From Cyathus striatus (taxonomy: Eukaryota; Basidiomycota; Agaricomycetes; Agaricales; Nidulariaceae), in assembly GCA_025738555.1 (NCBI GenBank), contig JAOVFP010000017.1:2232001-2296000 (forward strand): a stretch of DNA of 64,000 nt. The letters are read 5' to 3'. The position numbers and the translations under genes were made by a program. Shown here piece by piece: positions 47,755-55,684 of this stretch. How positions within the stretch are numbered: the stretch's first letter is position 1; every line of letters starts with the position of its first letter. Under the pieces are notes generated by a model. The model saw only the letters and a program-made list of their open reading frames with translations. It had not been told where the DNA came from and did not search any database.

Positions 47755-48360
47755 TCTCAAGGCATCTACTTTGTTTTCAGGGCCTTTGCTTCAGTCTAAA
47801 GTATTGTGTTTTGTTCTTGAAACCTTCCTTTCGTTCTGAACATCTCTATTTCGTTTTTAAGCTCTATGTTTCATTTTTAAAGTCTCTCTACTTCATTCCA
47901 AAGGATTATATTTCGTTCTGGAGGCCTTTGTTTCGTTACAAGCATGTCTTTTATGTTCTCAATGTCTTTGCATTATTATAAAGCTCTTTACATTGTTTTG
48001 AGCACCTCTGTTTCATTTGGAAGCTCTATGCTTCATTCTAAAGGTCTATGCTTGTTCTCAAAGTCTCTTGCTTCGTTATGGAGCTCTGTGAATCTATTTT
48101 AGTGTCTCTGTTTCGTTTGGAAGTTCTCTGTGTCGTTCTCAAGGTCTCTTCGTGTTCTCAAAGTCTCTGGTTTGTTCTGAAAGTGTCTGTCGTGTTCTCA
48201 AGGTATTTGCTTCGCTATGAAGCTCTGTGTGTCGTTCTCAAGGTCTCTGGTTCACTCACAAAGTATTTGAATCGTTATAGAGGACATTACCTTGATCTAA
48301 ATATATCTACATTGTTGTGAAGGTTGTTGTTTCATTCTGGGCATCTCTGCTTCGTGAATT
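47755..48360 (+). repeat. Degenerate 20-bp minisatellite
   Basis: About 29 diverged units of roughly 20 bases with consensus close to AAGGTCTCTGTTTCGTTCTC cover 600 bases. The two open frames here (47655-47981 and 48048-48320) are by-products of the repeat, whose period is not a multiple of three. Confidence 0.75.
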
Positions 48361-48964
48361 GTTATGGAGCCCCCTGGTTCTGATGCGTATTTGCACCAAA
48401 TTATTACTGTGTTGGTGAAACTTAGTGATCTGTATCATCAGTGAGAGTAAAGTAAGTATACTTAGTCTATACCTATCCCTAAGTTTAATTTTACTTTTGC
48501 TGCATTACAATTTGCGAGCAATTCTCAGCTAGTTTACATTCTTCCAGAAATAACGACATCTAAGAGCAGCACATCACAAGAACATTGTCAAGAAATAAGC
48601 CTTCAATTACTGAAGCCAAAAAATACTTATGTACTGAATATAATGCATTCTCACACAATTCCCACAAAGTTACCGTCCCATTTATGCATTTATCACTTGT
48701 AATAGTAAGCACAAGATAAACAAAGATTTAGAACTCTCAAAGAATTCTGTTAACATTCCAGTATACCGATTTCGAACTTACTCCATATATCTAGCACTTA
48801 TGAGTGTTTTTAATACATTTATAGGGTAGTACTTGTGCTGTTCTTCTGTTCATACTTATACTTACATACATAATACGGTGACTGACTTACTTGCCTCCAT
48901 ATTGGCGGAGCGTACCGCTTCGACTGCCGTACATATCATGCCGAGCGGTATATATCACGTGGCC
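48361..48964. other. Non-coding, no feature seen
   Basis: AT-rich sequence after the minisatellite. No gene, repeat or paralogous block was recognised. Confidence 0.5.
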
Positions 48965-49225
48965 TTAGAGGCAACCTAGCTTACTGTTAGGTAAGACGAT
49001 CTGAACCGTGTTGCCATGCGAAGCATCGTAAATAAGCTCAAGAACTGTGTTTCCATTTGCTTTGAATTGAAAATCCTGCCTGATACACCTGGCACACGGT
49101 AGTCGTGTTGCTTGCTTGGTGTGGAGATTACGATATGCTTTGTGAATTCGGTCTGGTATTGCACTGTAATGTGATTCGTCGAGTAGACATACTTACGCTT
49201 TGTGTCAATAAACTTTGCGTGCATT
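48965..49225 (-). pseudogene. Gene fragment, inverted partner of 47270-47460
   Basis: The minus strand encodes QYQTEFTKHIVISTPSK, then after a frame change the segment shared with 47270 and a GNTVLELIYDASHGNTVQI repeat-like end. Frame changes suggest decay, although a short intron (GTAAGT to ACAG near 49195-49160) may also exist. The family is unknown. Confidence 0.4.
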
Positions 49226-49735
49226 ATTTTGTTTGATGTCGATGAGTCTTAAGTTCGGATGAGTCTGCGGAATTGGATTTGCATTTGAAGCTACCGGTAG
49301 AAAGAAATTATCCCGTACTCCCGCAGTTACCGAACCGCCCTTACGAAAAGAGCTGTAATTAATGAAATGAAGATAGGAAATGGTTCTGTAGCCTAAAGCC
49401 AACAACTTCGTCTTCGAAGTTCTAACTTAGCCTGAGGCCAAGCGCGCTTGACGTCGATTTTGGTGAAGTCTATCCGAAAACCGGGCCGGTAATCGGAGAC
49501 TCGGAGTACATTCGGAGTTGTTCGGAGCTGTAATTTACAACAAGCTCCTAGCTCCACGGCCGCCATCCTCGTTCGGGCTGCCACGACCAGCTACCATGCT
49601 TGACGGCAGCTTCGACCAGCACAATATTTTGAGCTAGAGCTTGAAGTTCTAAATTGTTCTTATTCTAAGCTATGTCTGCTACCTGATGTTGATCTAGTGC
49701 TACTCATACGCTTGGCATACTTCAAACGTTGTCAC
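49226..49735. other. Non-coding flank of the tyrosine-recombinase element
   Basis: A minus-strand frame at 49205-49405 (with SVTAGVRDNFFLPVAS) may belong to the preceding gene relic. Nothing else is supported. Confidence 0.4.
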
Positions 49736-49976
49736 TCTTGGACTCTCGCTCGCGGTTTCTCTCGTCCGTATTCAAGGCCAGTATTTATTAGAAAGTATTA
49801 TATGTATATAGATACCGAATTTTGCCTGAAAAGTATTGTGTGCACGCCTATGTATTTTAGCTCGCCTGAATCTAATTGTATTTACTAATTGCTTGCGGGG
49901 TTTGGGTGAAGTGTGCACGCAGTGCACATCTCACAACTTGGCTGATCTTTTCTGGGAGGCCGAGACGAGCACCGAC
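49736..49976 (-). repeat. Split direct repeat B2
   Basis: It matches 50244-50482 except for a 2-base TA difference in TATATGTATATAGATACC. Its outer end is the element boundary. Confidence 0.85.
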
Positions 49977-50087
49977 GGGCGGGCGGGCTCCCAGCTCAGA
50001 CACGATCTTGGGCCAAGTTGAAATCTTGTCTGATGCTTGCCTTGCCGCGTTGTGCCGTTGTACAACTACTGGGTGTGGCGGGCGGGC
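49977..50087 (-). other. Spacer between A2 and B2 bounded by GGGC runs
   Basis: These 111 bases occur once. They start GGGCGGGCGGG and end GGCGGGCGGGC, short direct repeats that may mark how the spacer arose. Confidence 0.5.
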
Positions 50088-50244
50088 GATTTTTGCGAAA
50101 CCTCTGCTCGAGCGAGGTTACACTTGAAGTATTTCTTCTGTGGGATGGTGGTACGAGGGAGAACTTATGAGTCACGTGTCACCCTCCCGCTGGAGTCGAA
50201 GACTACGCACTCTCTCTCGGTTCCCTCCAAGCGAGTTCAATCAT
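50088..50244 (-). repeat. Split direct repeat A2
   Basis: 157 bases, identical to A1 (55528-55684) except one C/T transition. Confidence 0.88.
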
Positions 50245-50482
50245 CTTGGACTCTCGCTCGCGGTTTCTCTCGTCCGTATTCAAGGCCAGTATTTATTAGA
50301 AAGTATTATATGTATAGATACCGAATTTTGCCTGAAAAGTATTGTGTGCACGCCTATGTATTTTAGCTCGCCTGAATCTAATTGTATTTACTAATTGCTT
50401 GCGGGGTTTGGGTGAAGTGTGCACGCAGTGCACATCTCACAACTTGGCTGATCTTTTCTGGGAGGCCGAGACGAGCACCGAC
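50244..50482 (-). repeat. Split direct repeat B1
   Basis: 239 bases matching B2, directly adjoining A2. On the minus strand it lies downstream of the recombinase gene. Confidence 0.88.
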
Positions 50483-50612
50483 TCCCACACCTTAGTCTTG
50501 ACGCAGCGAGTGAGTCTCGGGCCCCAAACTGTTAGGAAAGACTGCTTACTAAGTTTCTCTTTGCATCGCTCATCCTCATTCATCTCTCTTCGCTATTTGC
50601 ACCTGTTCGTGG

Positions 50613-53600
50613 CTATGGGGTAACTGTGTACTCCGCAAACGTGGTGTGTATTTCTGGCACTGCCTGGATGTATGGGGCAACTACCTGTGCGTGTTTTCGC
50701 AAATATATTTGGAATGAATCTCCTGACCATCTTCCCTTAGTCTTCATCACCTCAAAAGGGACTCCTCTTAGCAAATACTCCAGCGTGGACCCGATGCGAA
50801 TGCCATGTCCTTGGATGGGCTTTCTCCCCACCATCTTCATTGCCTCGGTTATCCGTTTGAGGAAAACAGCCTTTGCCAGCGGCTTATGCACCCCTTTTTT
50901 GGCCTTGTATGCAAAAAGGTGACCGTCCGCTGGCGGTTGGTTTATGCGCATGTGGTTTTCCATGGCGTCCTCTGGGTCCGTTGGGCCATTTTGCTTTGCC
51001 CAATAAACGTCCTCCCCTTCCGGGGCCACTTTTGTCCTGGGGATCCTCAAATTCGTTACAAGGTGCCCGTTACGATCCTGGACTTTGGATAGGTGTCTTG
51101 GTGTGACGTTTCGCTGGGGATCAAACTGGACCTTCAACTTCTTAACAGTGAATTCCCCTAGCCTGGCTGTTGCATAGAAGCACGTTGTAAGGCAGGCGTA
51201 TACTGCTGCATCTAATGGCGTCTCTAGGTCCAATCCATTCCTTATGTCCGCGATATGTTCAGGTGTGTATGGCTCTCTCTTTCCAATCTTTGACGTTGCT
51301 GGTGTTAACTTATCTGCTGCCGTTAACAGGCTGTCCACCTCATCTTTCTTTATGTTCCATTCTGCTCCGTGTAATATGTGCCATGCCCTTATCCCCTGCA
51401 CGTAGTTACGTATCGTTTTTCCAGAGTATGCGTTCGCCAGACTAGCAATGAAGGCTGCTAGTAGCTCCTGTTTTATCGGTGCTCGTTCCTCTTCTGCTAT
51501 ACCCCGCTTGTCGCAAAATACATGTAGTGCCAGGACACCGCTTGCATATGTGGTGAGTGTGCTTTCTTCCCATGACAAGCATAACACTTCTAGTACCCTC
51601 CCCAGATCCTCCTCTGTTAATCCTGGGATGCTTCGTGTTCTTTCTCGTGCCGTCTTCCATCTTATTAATCTCTCTTTCGCTGTGCAAATGGGTCGTAGTG
51701 GGGATTCATGTGGTGTCAACATGGCAGGGTATGGCATTGGTCTATTCATTTTACTTTTTCGCTGATTTCGAGTTGGTAGCTGGGACACCCGTTCTCTGCC
51801 TCCTTTTCGTGCCGCTGTGCCCCTGTGTTCTCGTGGCTCTCTATCTGCCTTCGACTGTCCACATTTCATCTCTTCTAAACCTATCGCTAACATCTTTTTC
51901 TCTCCCTTGTTTGTCTTCCCATCTCCGCTTTGGTAAAATTCTTTGTTCTGGCCACTCTTTGACCTCTGGGTTGTCAAAGTCGACAACAAAGCCTTGCACC
52001 TCTGTCGGTATTGGTATTCTGGGAAGGAGGGCATTCTGTGATGGGTAAATTCCTCGGGAGGGGTTGTCCGCTGGATTATCTTTGCTTCGAACGTATCGGG
52101 TGTGTATTGTTGTGTTGTTCTCTTTGCACATTTTATGTATCCTTCGGAAAACTTCATTGACTCTCCAGCTTCTGCTTCGGCCTGTCCACCATCCTTCAAC
52201 GACCCCAGTGTTATCTCCATGCACCCAGTATTGCTCTTCACTCTGCTGTTTGCCTTTAAGATGTTTAATCGTCGTGATGAGTAATTCAAATCCAACTGCT
52301 TCTGCCCATCCGATATCTCTGCCATTGGATTTCCAACTTGCCCGCAATCTCCATGCTCTCCAACGCTCTCCGATTGTGATGCCAATCCCAAATTCTGAAC
52401 TCGCATCTGAGTACGCGCTAAGCTCAATAATCGTTGCTGGTATTGTGATTCTTCTGGACAGGGCTCCCTTCTTGAGCTGTTGCTCCCACCATTGTATGTC
52501 GTCCTCCGTGTGTTTTGGGGGATGATGCGGCATGAAAGGACCACTGTTGTATATCCCCAGCATGGCCTCCAGCTTTGTGAGGTATGCTCTTCCTTCTGGG
52601 ATGACCAGTGTCGTGTGTAAAAGCTTTCCGTATAGTCTTTGAACCTGCTCCAGTGTATGTCTAGTCCTCGTCTTCCATACTTTGATTTCCAAAAGATATT
52701 TTGTCCTTTTCGTGTCCAATAGTACCACTGTTTTATTATCCAGGTCCCAGCTAAAACCGAGAAAAGGTACCACCGCAGAAAAGGAAATGGATTTCGATTG
52801 TTCCCATACAATTCCCAATTGTTCCGACATCTCATCAACATCTTCTTCGCTGTAACAATATGGTTCTGTGCCTTCACTCGCTCCCCTTTTTTCACTCGCC
52901 AAATCTTTAAATTCCGCAGACATGTCTTCGTCATATTCCTCAGACCTTCCATTCGGCATGTCCTTTCCTTTGTACCATATACGGCTCCGCTCATGTATCT
53001 TTCCTCCGTTCTCTTCAATCTCTCTTTTCCACTTTTTCCTTTCCTCATTGTATTTTTCGCGGTATTTGCGTAAAATACGGAAGAAAATATGGTCATCCAC
53101 CCATTTTGACACTGGACCCATTCCTTTATGTCTGACAATCTCGAGTCCAGCATCTGCTGTTCTTCCGAAAACTCCCCCTGCAGATCCCAGACCAAAATCA
53201 TCACTGGTGTTAATTGCGAATTCGTCTTCCTCACTGAGTCTGACCACCAGTCCTGGCCACTGTGTGGGGTGGGCTGGTATTGTCCGGTATGCTTCGGCCA
53301 CATCTCTGATAGCAGCCTGTGAACCTGGAGGGAGTCTCGCCACCAAGATCCATATGGTTGAAAAGGTGCTCCATGTACATGGGTAATTTTCGGCATTAAT
53401 GTGTGAGTTGATTGATCGAATGTCACTGTCTGATTTGTGTGGGTACGAGAAGTTGTGTATGGCTCGAAACTTCTCTGGTTTCCCTGACTTTGGTATGAGT
53501 GATATCGGAGATGATTGGAAAGGACCAATAAGATCTTCCACCTGGTGTCGTGAGAGTGGTCCCAGGTATCTTCCACTTTCAAACTCCCTGACAATGATAT

Positions 53601-54044
53601 CACGAAATGCTGTTGCGTACTGTCTGATGGATTTGTGATTTTGTGGAGCGTGTGATTTTTTAATGGAGGGAATCCCCAAATTGAAACCGTGTCACATCCC
53701 TTCCACCACATCTCTGTATTTCTCCCCCAATCCACACTCCTGCAACCTTTTCTCCCATTCCCCACTGCAGTATGGTGTAACTGGGTTATGCCTTCTCTGC
53801 TCGAGGACACCTTTGAGCTCCGTGGTCCGCGCTTCCACATCCTGAGCACCGATGTTTTTCTGGATGCATTGTGCTTTGACATCCTGCTGGCCGTTGCCAT
53901 TGGAAGCATAAGCCATCCCCATTCGGCTTGGTGAGTTTCCTGTCCTCTCCCCGGATGGCCCATGCTTTCGTTTTCCCATCCCATAACACCTTCTTGTCGC
54001 ATTCCGAAAAATTGTGTCTTTGGCGCCCCAAGCATATGGCACAA
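50613..54044 (-). CDS. Tyrosine recombinase of the Ngaro-like element, in a 1143-codon open frame
   Basis: The recombinase occupies the last about 378 codons (from ATG 51749). It has an N-terminal core-binding part (WEESTLTTYASGVLALHVF). The catalytic domain has the first Arg in TARLGEF, the HxxR box in GHGIRIGSTLEYLLRG, GRWSGDSFQ, and the nucleophile Tyr in QIYLRKHA. All expected active-site residues are visible. Upstream the same frame stays open to 54044, overlapping the RT-RNase H and part of ORF2 in another frame. That part has no domain. The functional start is probably near 51749, unless the overlapping frame is also translated. Confidence 0.85.
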   Translation of the reverse strand: MCHMLGAPKTQFFGMRQEGVMGWENESMGHPGRGQETHQAEWGWLMLPMATASRMSKHNASRKTSVLRMWKRGPRSSKVSSSREGITQLHHTAVGNGRKGCRSVDWGRNTEMWWKGCDTVSIWGFPPLKNHTLHKITNPSDSTQQHFVISLSGSLKVEDTWDHSHDTRWKILLVLSNHLRYHSYQSQGNQRSFEPYTTSRTHTNQTVTFDQSTHTLMPKITHVHGAPFQPYGSWWRDSLQVHRLLSEMWPKHTGQYQPTPHSGQDWWSDSVRKTNSQLTPVMILVWDLQGEFSEEQQMLDSRLSDIKEWVQCQNGWMTIFSSVFYANTAKNTMRKGKSGKERLKRTEERYMSGAVYGTKERTCRMEGLRNMTKTCLRNLKIWRVKKGERVKAQNHIVTAKKMLMRCRNNWELYGNNRNPFPFLRWYLFSVLAGTWIIKQWYYWTRKGQNIFWKSKYGRRGLDIHWSRFKDYTESFYTRHWSSQKEEHTSQSWRPCWGYTTVVLSCRIIPQNTRRTTYNGGSNSSRREPCPEESQYQQRLLSLARTQMRVQNLGLASQSESVGEHGDCGQVGNPMAEISDGQKQLDLNYSSRRLNILKANSRVKSNTGCMEITLGSLKDGGQAEAEAGESMKFSEGYIKCAKRTTQQYTPDTFEAKIIQRTTPPEEFTHHRMPSFPEYQYRQRCKALLSTLTTQRSKSGQNKEFYQSGDGKTNKGEKKMLAIGLEEMKCGQSKADREPREHRGTAARKGGRERVSQLPTRNQRKSKMNRPMPYPAMLTPHESPLRPICTAKERLIRWKTARERTRSIPGLTEEDLGRVLEVLCLSWEESTLTTYASGVLALHVFCDKRGIAEEERAPIKQELLAAFIASLANAYSGKTIRNYVQGIRAWHILHGAEWNIKKDEVDSLLTAADKLTPATSKIGKREPYTPEHIADIRNGLDLETPLDAAVYACLTTCFYATARLGEFTVKKLKVQFDPQRNVTPRHLSKVQDRNGHLVTNLRIPRTKVAPEGEDVYWAKQNGPTDPEDAMENHMRINQPPADGHLFAYKAKKGVHKPLAKAVFLKRITEAMKMVGRKPIQGHGIRIGSTLEYLLRGVPFEVMKTKGRWSGDSFQIYLRKHAQVVAPYIQAVPEIHTTFAEYTVTP

Positions 54045-54093
54045 GCGGGGGCGCCCTGTGATCCCGCTGCGCCTCTGGGAAAAAACTTTCCAC
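51841..54093 (-). pseudogene. Reverse transcriptase-RNase H of the Ngaro-like element, one stop codon
   Basis: The frame 54093-51841 is interrupted once by TGA (53694-53692), in VVEGM-stop-HGFNLGIPSI, where relatives have Arg. The 612 codons after the ATG at 53679 hold the RT: PISLIPKSGKPEKFRAIHN, DVAEAYRTIPAHP, GGVFGRTAD and the catalytic KWVDDHIFFR. The DIRS-type RNase H follows, with LSAYSDASSEFGIGI, VHGDNTGVVEGWW and SKDNPADNPSRG. Catalytic residues are present. A single readthrough or correction would restore activity, so the lesion is recent. ORF2 overlaps its 5' end in another frame. Confidence 0.85.
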
Positions 54094-54358
54094 TCGCCCT
54101 TGCTCTTTCCATGTCTGGCGACCTTGATCTACTTCGTCGATGGTAGTCTCTCTGTCCTGACATTCGCCTCCTCTTTGGGGATGGTGATGCTGACAGCTCT
54201 CTGCTACGCTTCTTTCTGGGTGTCTCTAGCTGCATCTGTGCTGCTTTTACCATGATTGCCTGCATCTGTTCTCGCCATATCAATGTTGCATAATCGCATT
54301 GTATAATCGCATTGCATAATCGCATTGCATAATTGCATTGCCAGATCGCATAGGGCAT
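53786..54358 (-). CDS. ORF2 of the Ngaro-like element, zinc-knuckle protein
   Basis: 190 codons with an Arg/Ser-rich region (KKRSRELSASPSPKRRR), then a Cys/His-rich part ending in the knuckle CSGCGSADHGAQRC. It overlaps the RT frame, so a frameshift or reinitiation would be needed to make RT. Proteins of this type in DIRS-order elements are Gag-like nucleic-acid binders. Its first codons lie in a 13-bp repeat, so the true start may be the downstream ATG in QMQAIMVKAAQMQLE. Confidence 0.7.
   Translation of the reverse strand: MPYAIWQCNYAMRLCNAIIQCDYATLIWREQMQAIMVKAAQMQLETPRKKRSRELSASPSPKRRRMSGQRDYHRRSRSRSPDMERARASGKFFPRGAAGSQGAPACAICLGRQRHNFSECDKKVLWDGKTKAWAIRGEDRKLTKPNGDGLCFQWQRPAGCQSTMHPEKHRCSGCGSADHGAQRCPRAEKA
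54289..54351 (+). repeat. 13-bp tandem repeat at the start of ORF2
   Basis: Nearly five units of CATAATCGCATTG. On the minus strand it encodes the repetitive first residues of ORF2. Confidence 0.75.
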
Positions 54359-54398
54359 AGCATGACAAGAGTTAAACCGGGGTTTTTTAGTGCAGATG

Positions 54399-55478
54399 TC
54401 AATTTTTTACATAACGTTGGTGACATTTATAGAATGGAAAGGGAGGATTCGTCAGTAGTGCTTTCTTTGTTTGTGAATAATCACTGACCTCTCGCACACT
54501 GTCGGCTGCCTTTCTTGTCACGATTTTTTGCTGAATGTCAATCAATAATCCATCATTTATAATCGCCAAATTCATGCCCTCGCCATGGATCCCCATGTCA
54601 TACCATTCCCTTCTGGCCCTCGCTTGGTATATCACCAATGCTTCATCACCATATTCCTCTTGCCGTATGGAATGTCCATCTAGTTGCATGTAAAAGCTCA
54701 TTAGTGATTCAATTATCTCCTTGGACCAGATGTTTCCTTCCGCCCTGGTCATGTATTTAATCATGGTATGTTGCGCTTGGTTTACCTCGCCCCAGGTCAA
54801 CTCGTGGTCCTTCCGAATATCTGTGGCTGCTTTCATTGAAGCTAAAGGTCGCAATGCGATCTCACCACCTATATTGACAAAGCCTAAAGTGTCTGCTCCA
54901 GCTGATGAGGAGTTATTTTTCGCCATGGTACACCCTCGCAGTGTAAAGTAGTCTAGCTCTACATATATCTGTGCATTCAACTTGTCTATGGCATACTGAG
55001 CTGGCCTGTTAACTGGGACTGTAGAGATCCCTCGGTTTGGGTTGAAAGCGAATGACTTTTTCCTGTTAGCCTTTGGATAAGTGTTTTCACTTGTTCTTCC
55101 GGCATTGGCATATCCCTGTGGTTCTTCTTGACGGTCCTCACTTGTCAACCGTCTGTCCCGCCACTGCTCTGGCCGCATACCTGGCTCATTGTCCTGCTCA
55201 TCTTCCCTCTCCTCGTCACTATGGGGGTGTGGAGTCTGTTGCAGGTCTTGTCTTCTGACCTCTTCTTCCGCTGCAACCTGTGCATTCCATGCAGTAACCT
55301 GCCTTTGGTGTTTTATCTGCCACATTTTTTCCAACTTTTCTACTGCCTCATCCTCCGTCATTGCAGGTCTTTCTGCATCCCCGATAAGTAAAAGCCTCTC
55401 ATCCTCATAGACTTCACCTCTATAGTCCGGGCATGTTTCTTCTGACGGGTCCTTGTCAATCCTAGGCATTTCTTCCAA
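54399..55478 (-). CDS. ORF1 of the Ngaro-like element, Gag-like protein
   Basis: 359 codons without a break. The N-terminal 140 residues are acidic and charged. The C-terminal half has a compact sequence typical of ORF1 in agaric recombinase retroelements (YVELDYFTLRGCT, LGFVNIGGEIALRPLASM, HTMIKYMTRAEGNIW). It starts 50 bases inside repeat A1, the usual place of the first gene. It probably assembles particles with the RNA. The family assignment rests on position and memory of similar elements. Confidence 0.65.
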   Translation of the reverse strand: MEEMPRIDKDPSEETCPDYRGEVYEDERLLLIGDAERPAMTEDEAVEKLEKMWQIKHQRQVTAWNAQVAAEEEVRRQDLQQTPHPHSDEEREDEQDNEPGMRPEQWRDRRLTSEDRQEEPQGYANAGRTSENTYPKANRKKSFAFNPNRGISTVPVNRPAQYAIDKLNAQIYVELDYFTLRGCTMAKNNSSSAGADTLGFVNIGGEIALRPLASMKAATDIRKDHELTWGEVNQAQHTMIKYMTRAEGNIWSKEIIESLMSFYMQLDGHSIRQEEYGDEALVIYQARARREWYDMGIHGEGMNLAIINDGLLIDIQQKIVTRKAADSVREVSDYSQTKKALLTNPPFPFYKCHQRYVKN

Positions 55479-55527
55479 TGCGTCGTGTATTTACTACAAA
55501 TGTATGTATCAGTGTGTTTCTAGAAAA

Positions 55528-55684
55528 GATTTTTGCGAAACCTCTGCTCGAGCGAGGTTACACTTGAAGTATTTCTTCTGCGGGATGGTGGTACGAGGGA
55601 GAACTTATGAGTCACGTGTCACCCTCCCGCTGGAGTCGAAGACTACGCACTCTCTCTCGGTTCCCTCCAAGCGAGTTCAATCAT
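55528..55684 (-). repeat. Split direct repeat A1 (5' end of the Ngaro-like element)
   Basis: 157 bases, matching A2 with one transition. Its outer end at 55684 is the element boundary. Confidence 0.88.

Larger units (their letters stand above)
49736..55684 (-). mobile_element. Tyrosine-recombinase retrotransposon, Ngaro/PAT-like (DIRS order), nearly intact
   Basis: On the minus strand: repeat A1 (55684-55528), ORF1 (gag-like), ORF2 with a zinc knuckle, RT-RNase H, tyrosine recombinase, then repeats B1 (50482-50244), A2 (50244-50088) and B2 (49976-49736). A1...B1-A2-B2 is the split-direct-repeat layout that defines Ngaro/PAT-type DIRS-order elements, which integrate a circular DNA by recombinase instead of integrase. 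There is no LTR, DDE integrase or target duplication. A1 and A2 differ at one of 157 positions and B1 and B2 differ mainly by two bases, so the insertion is young. One in-frame TGA in the RT frame (53694-53692) is the only clear lesion. Confidence 0.88.

Noticed and set aside
47655..48320. Two open frames rich in Phe, Leu and Ser
   Set aside because: They are products of a 20-bp minisatellite whose period is not a multiple of three.
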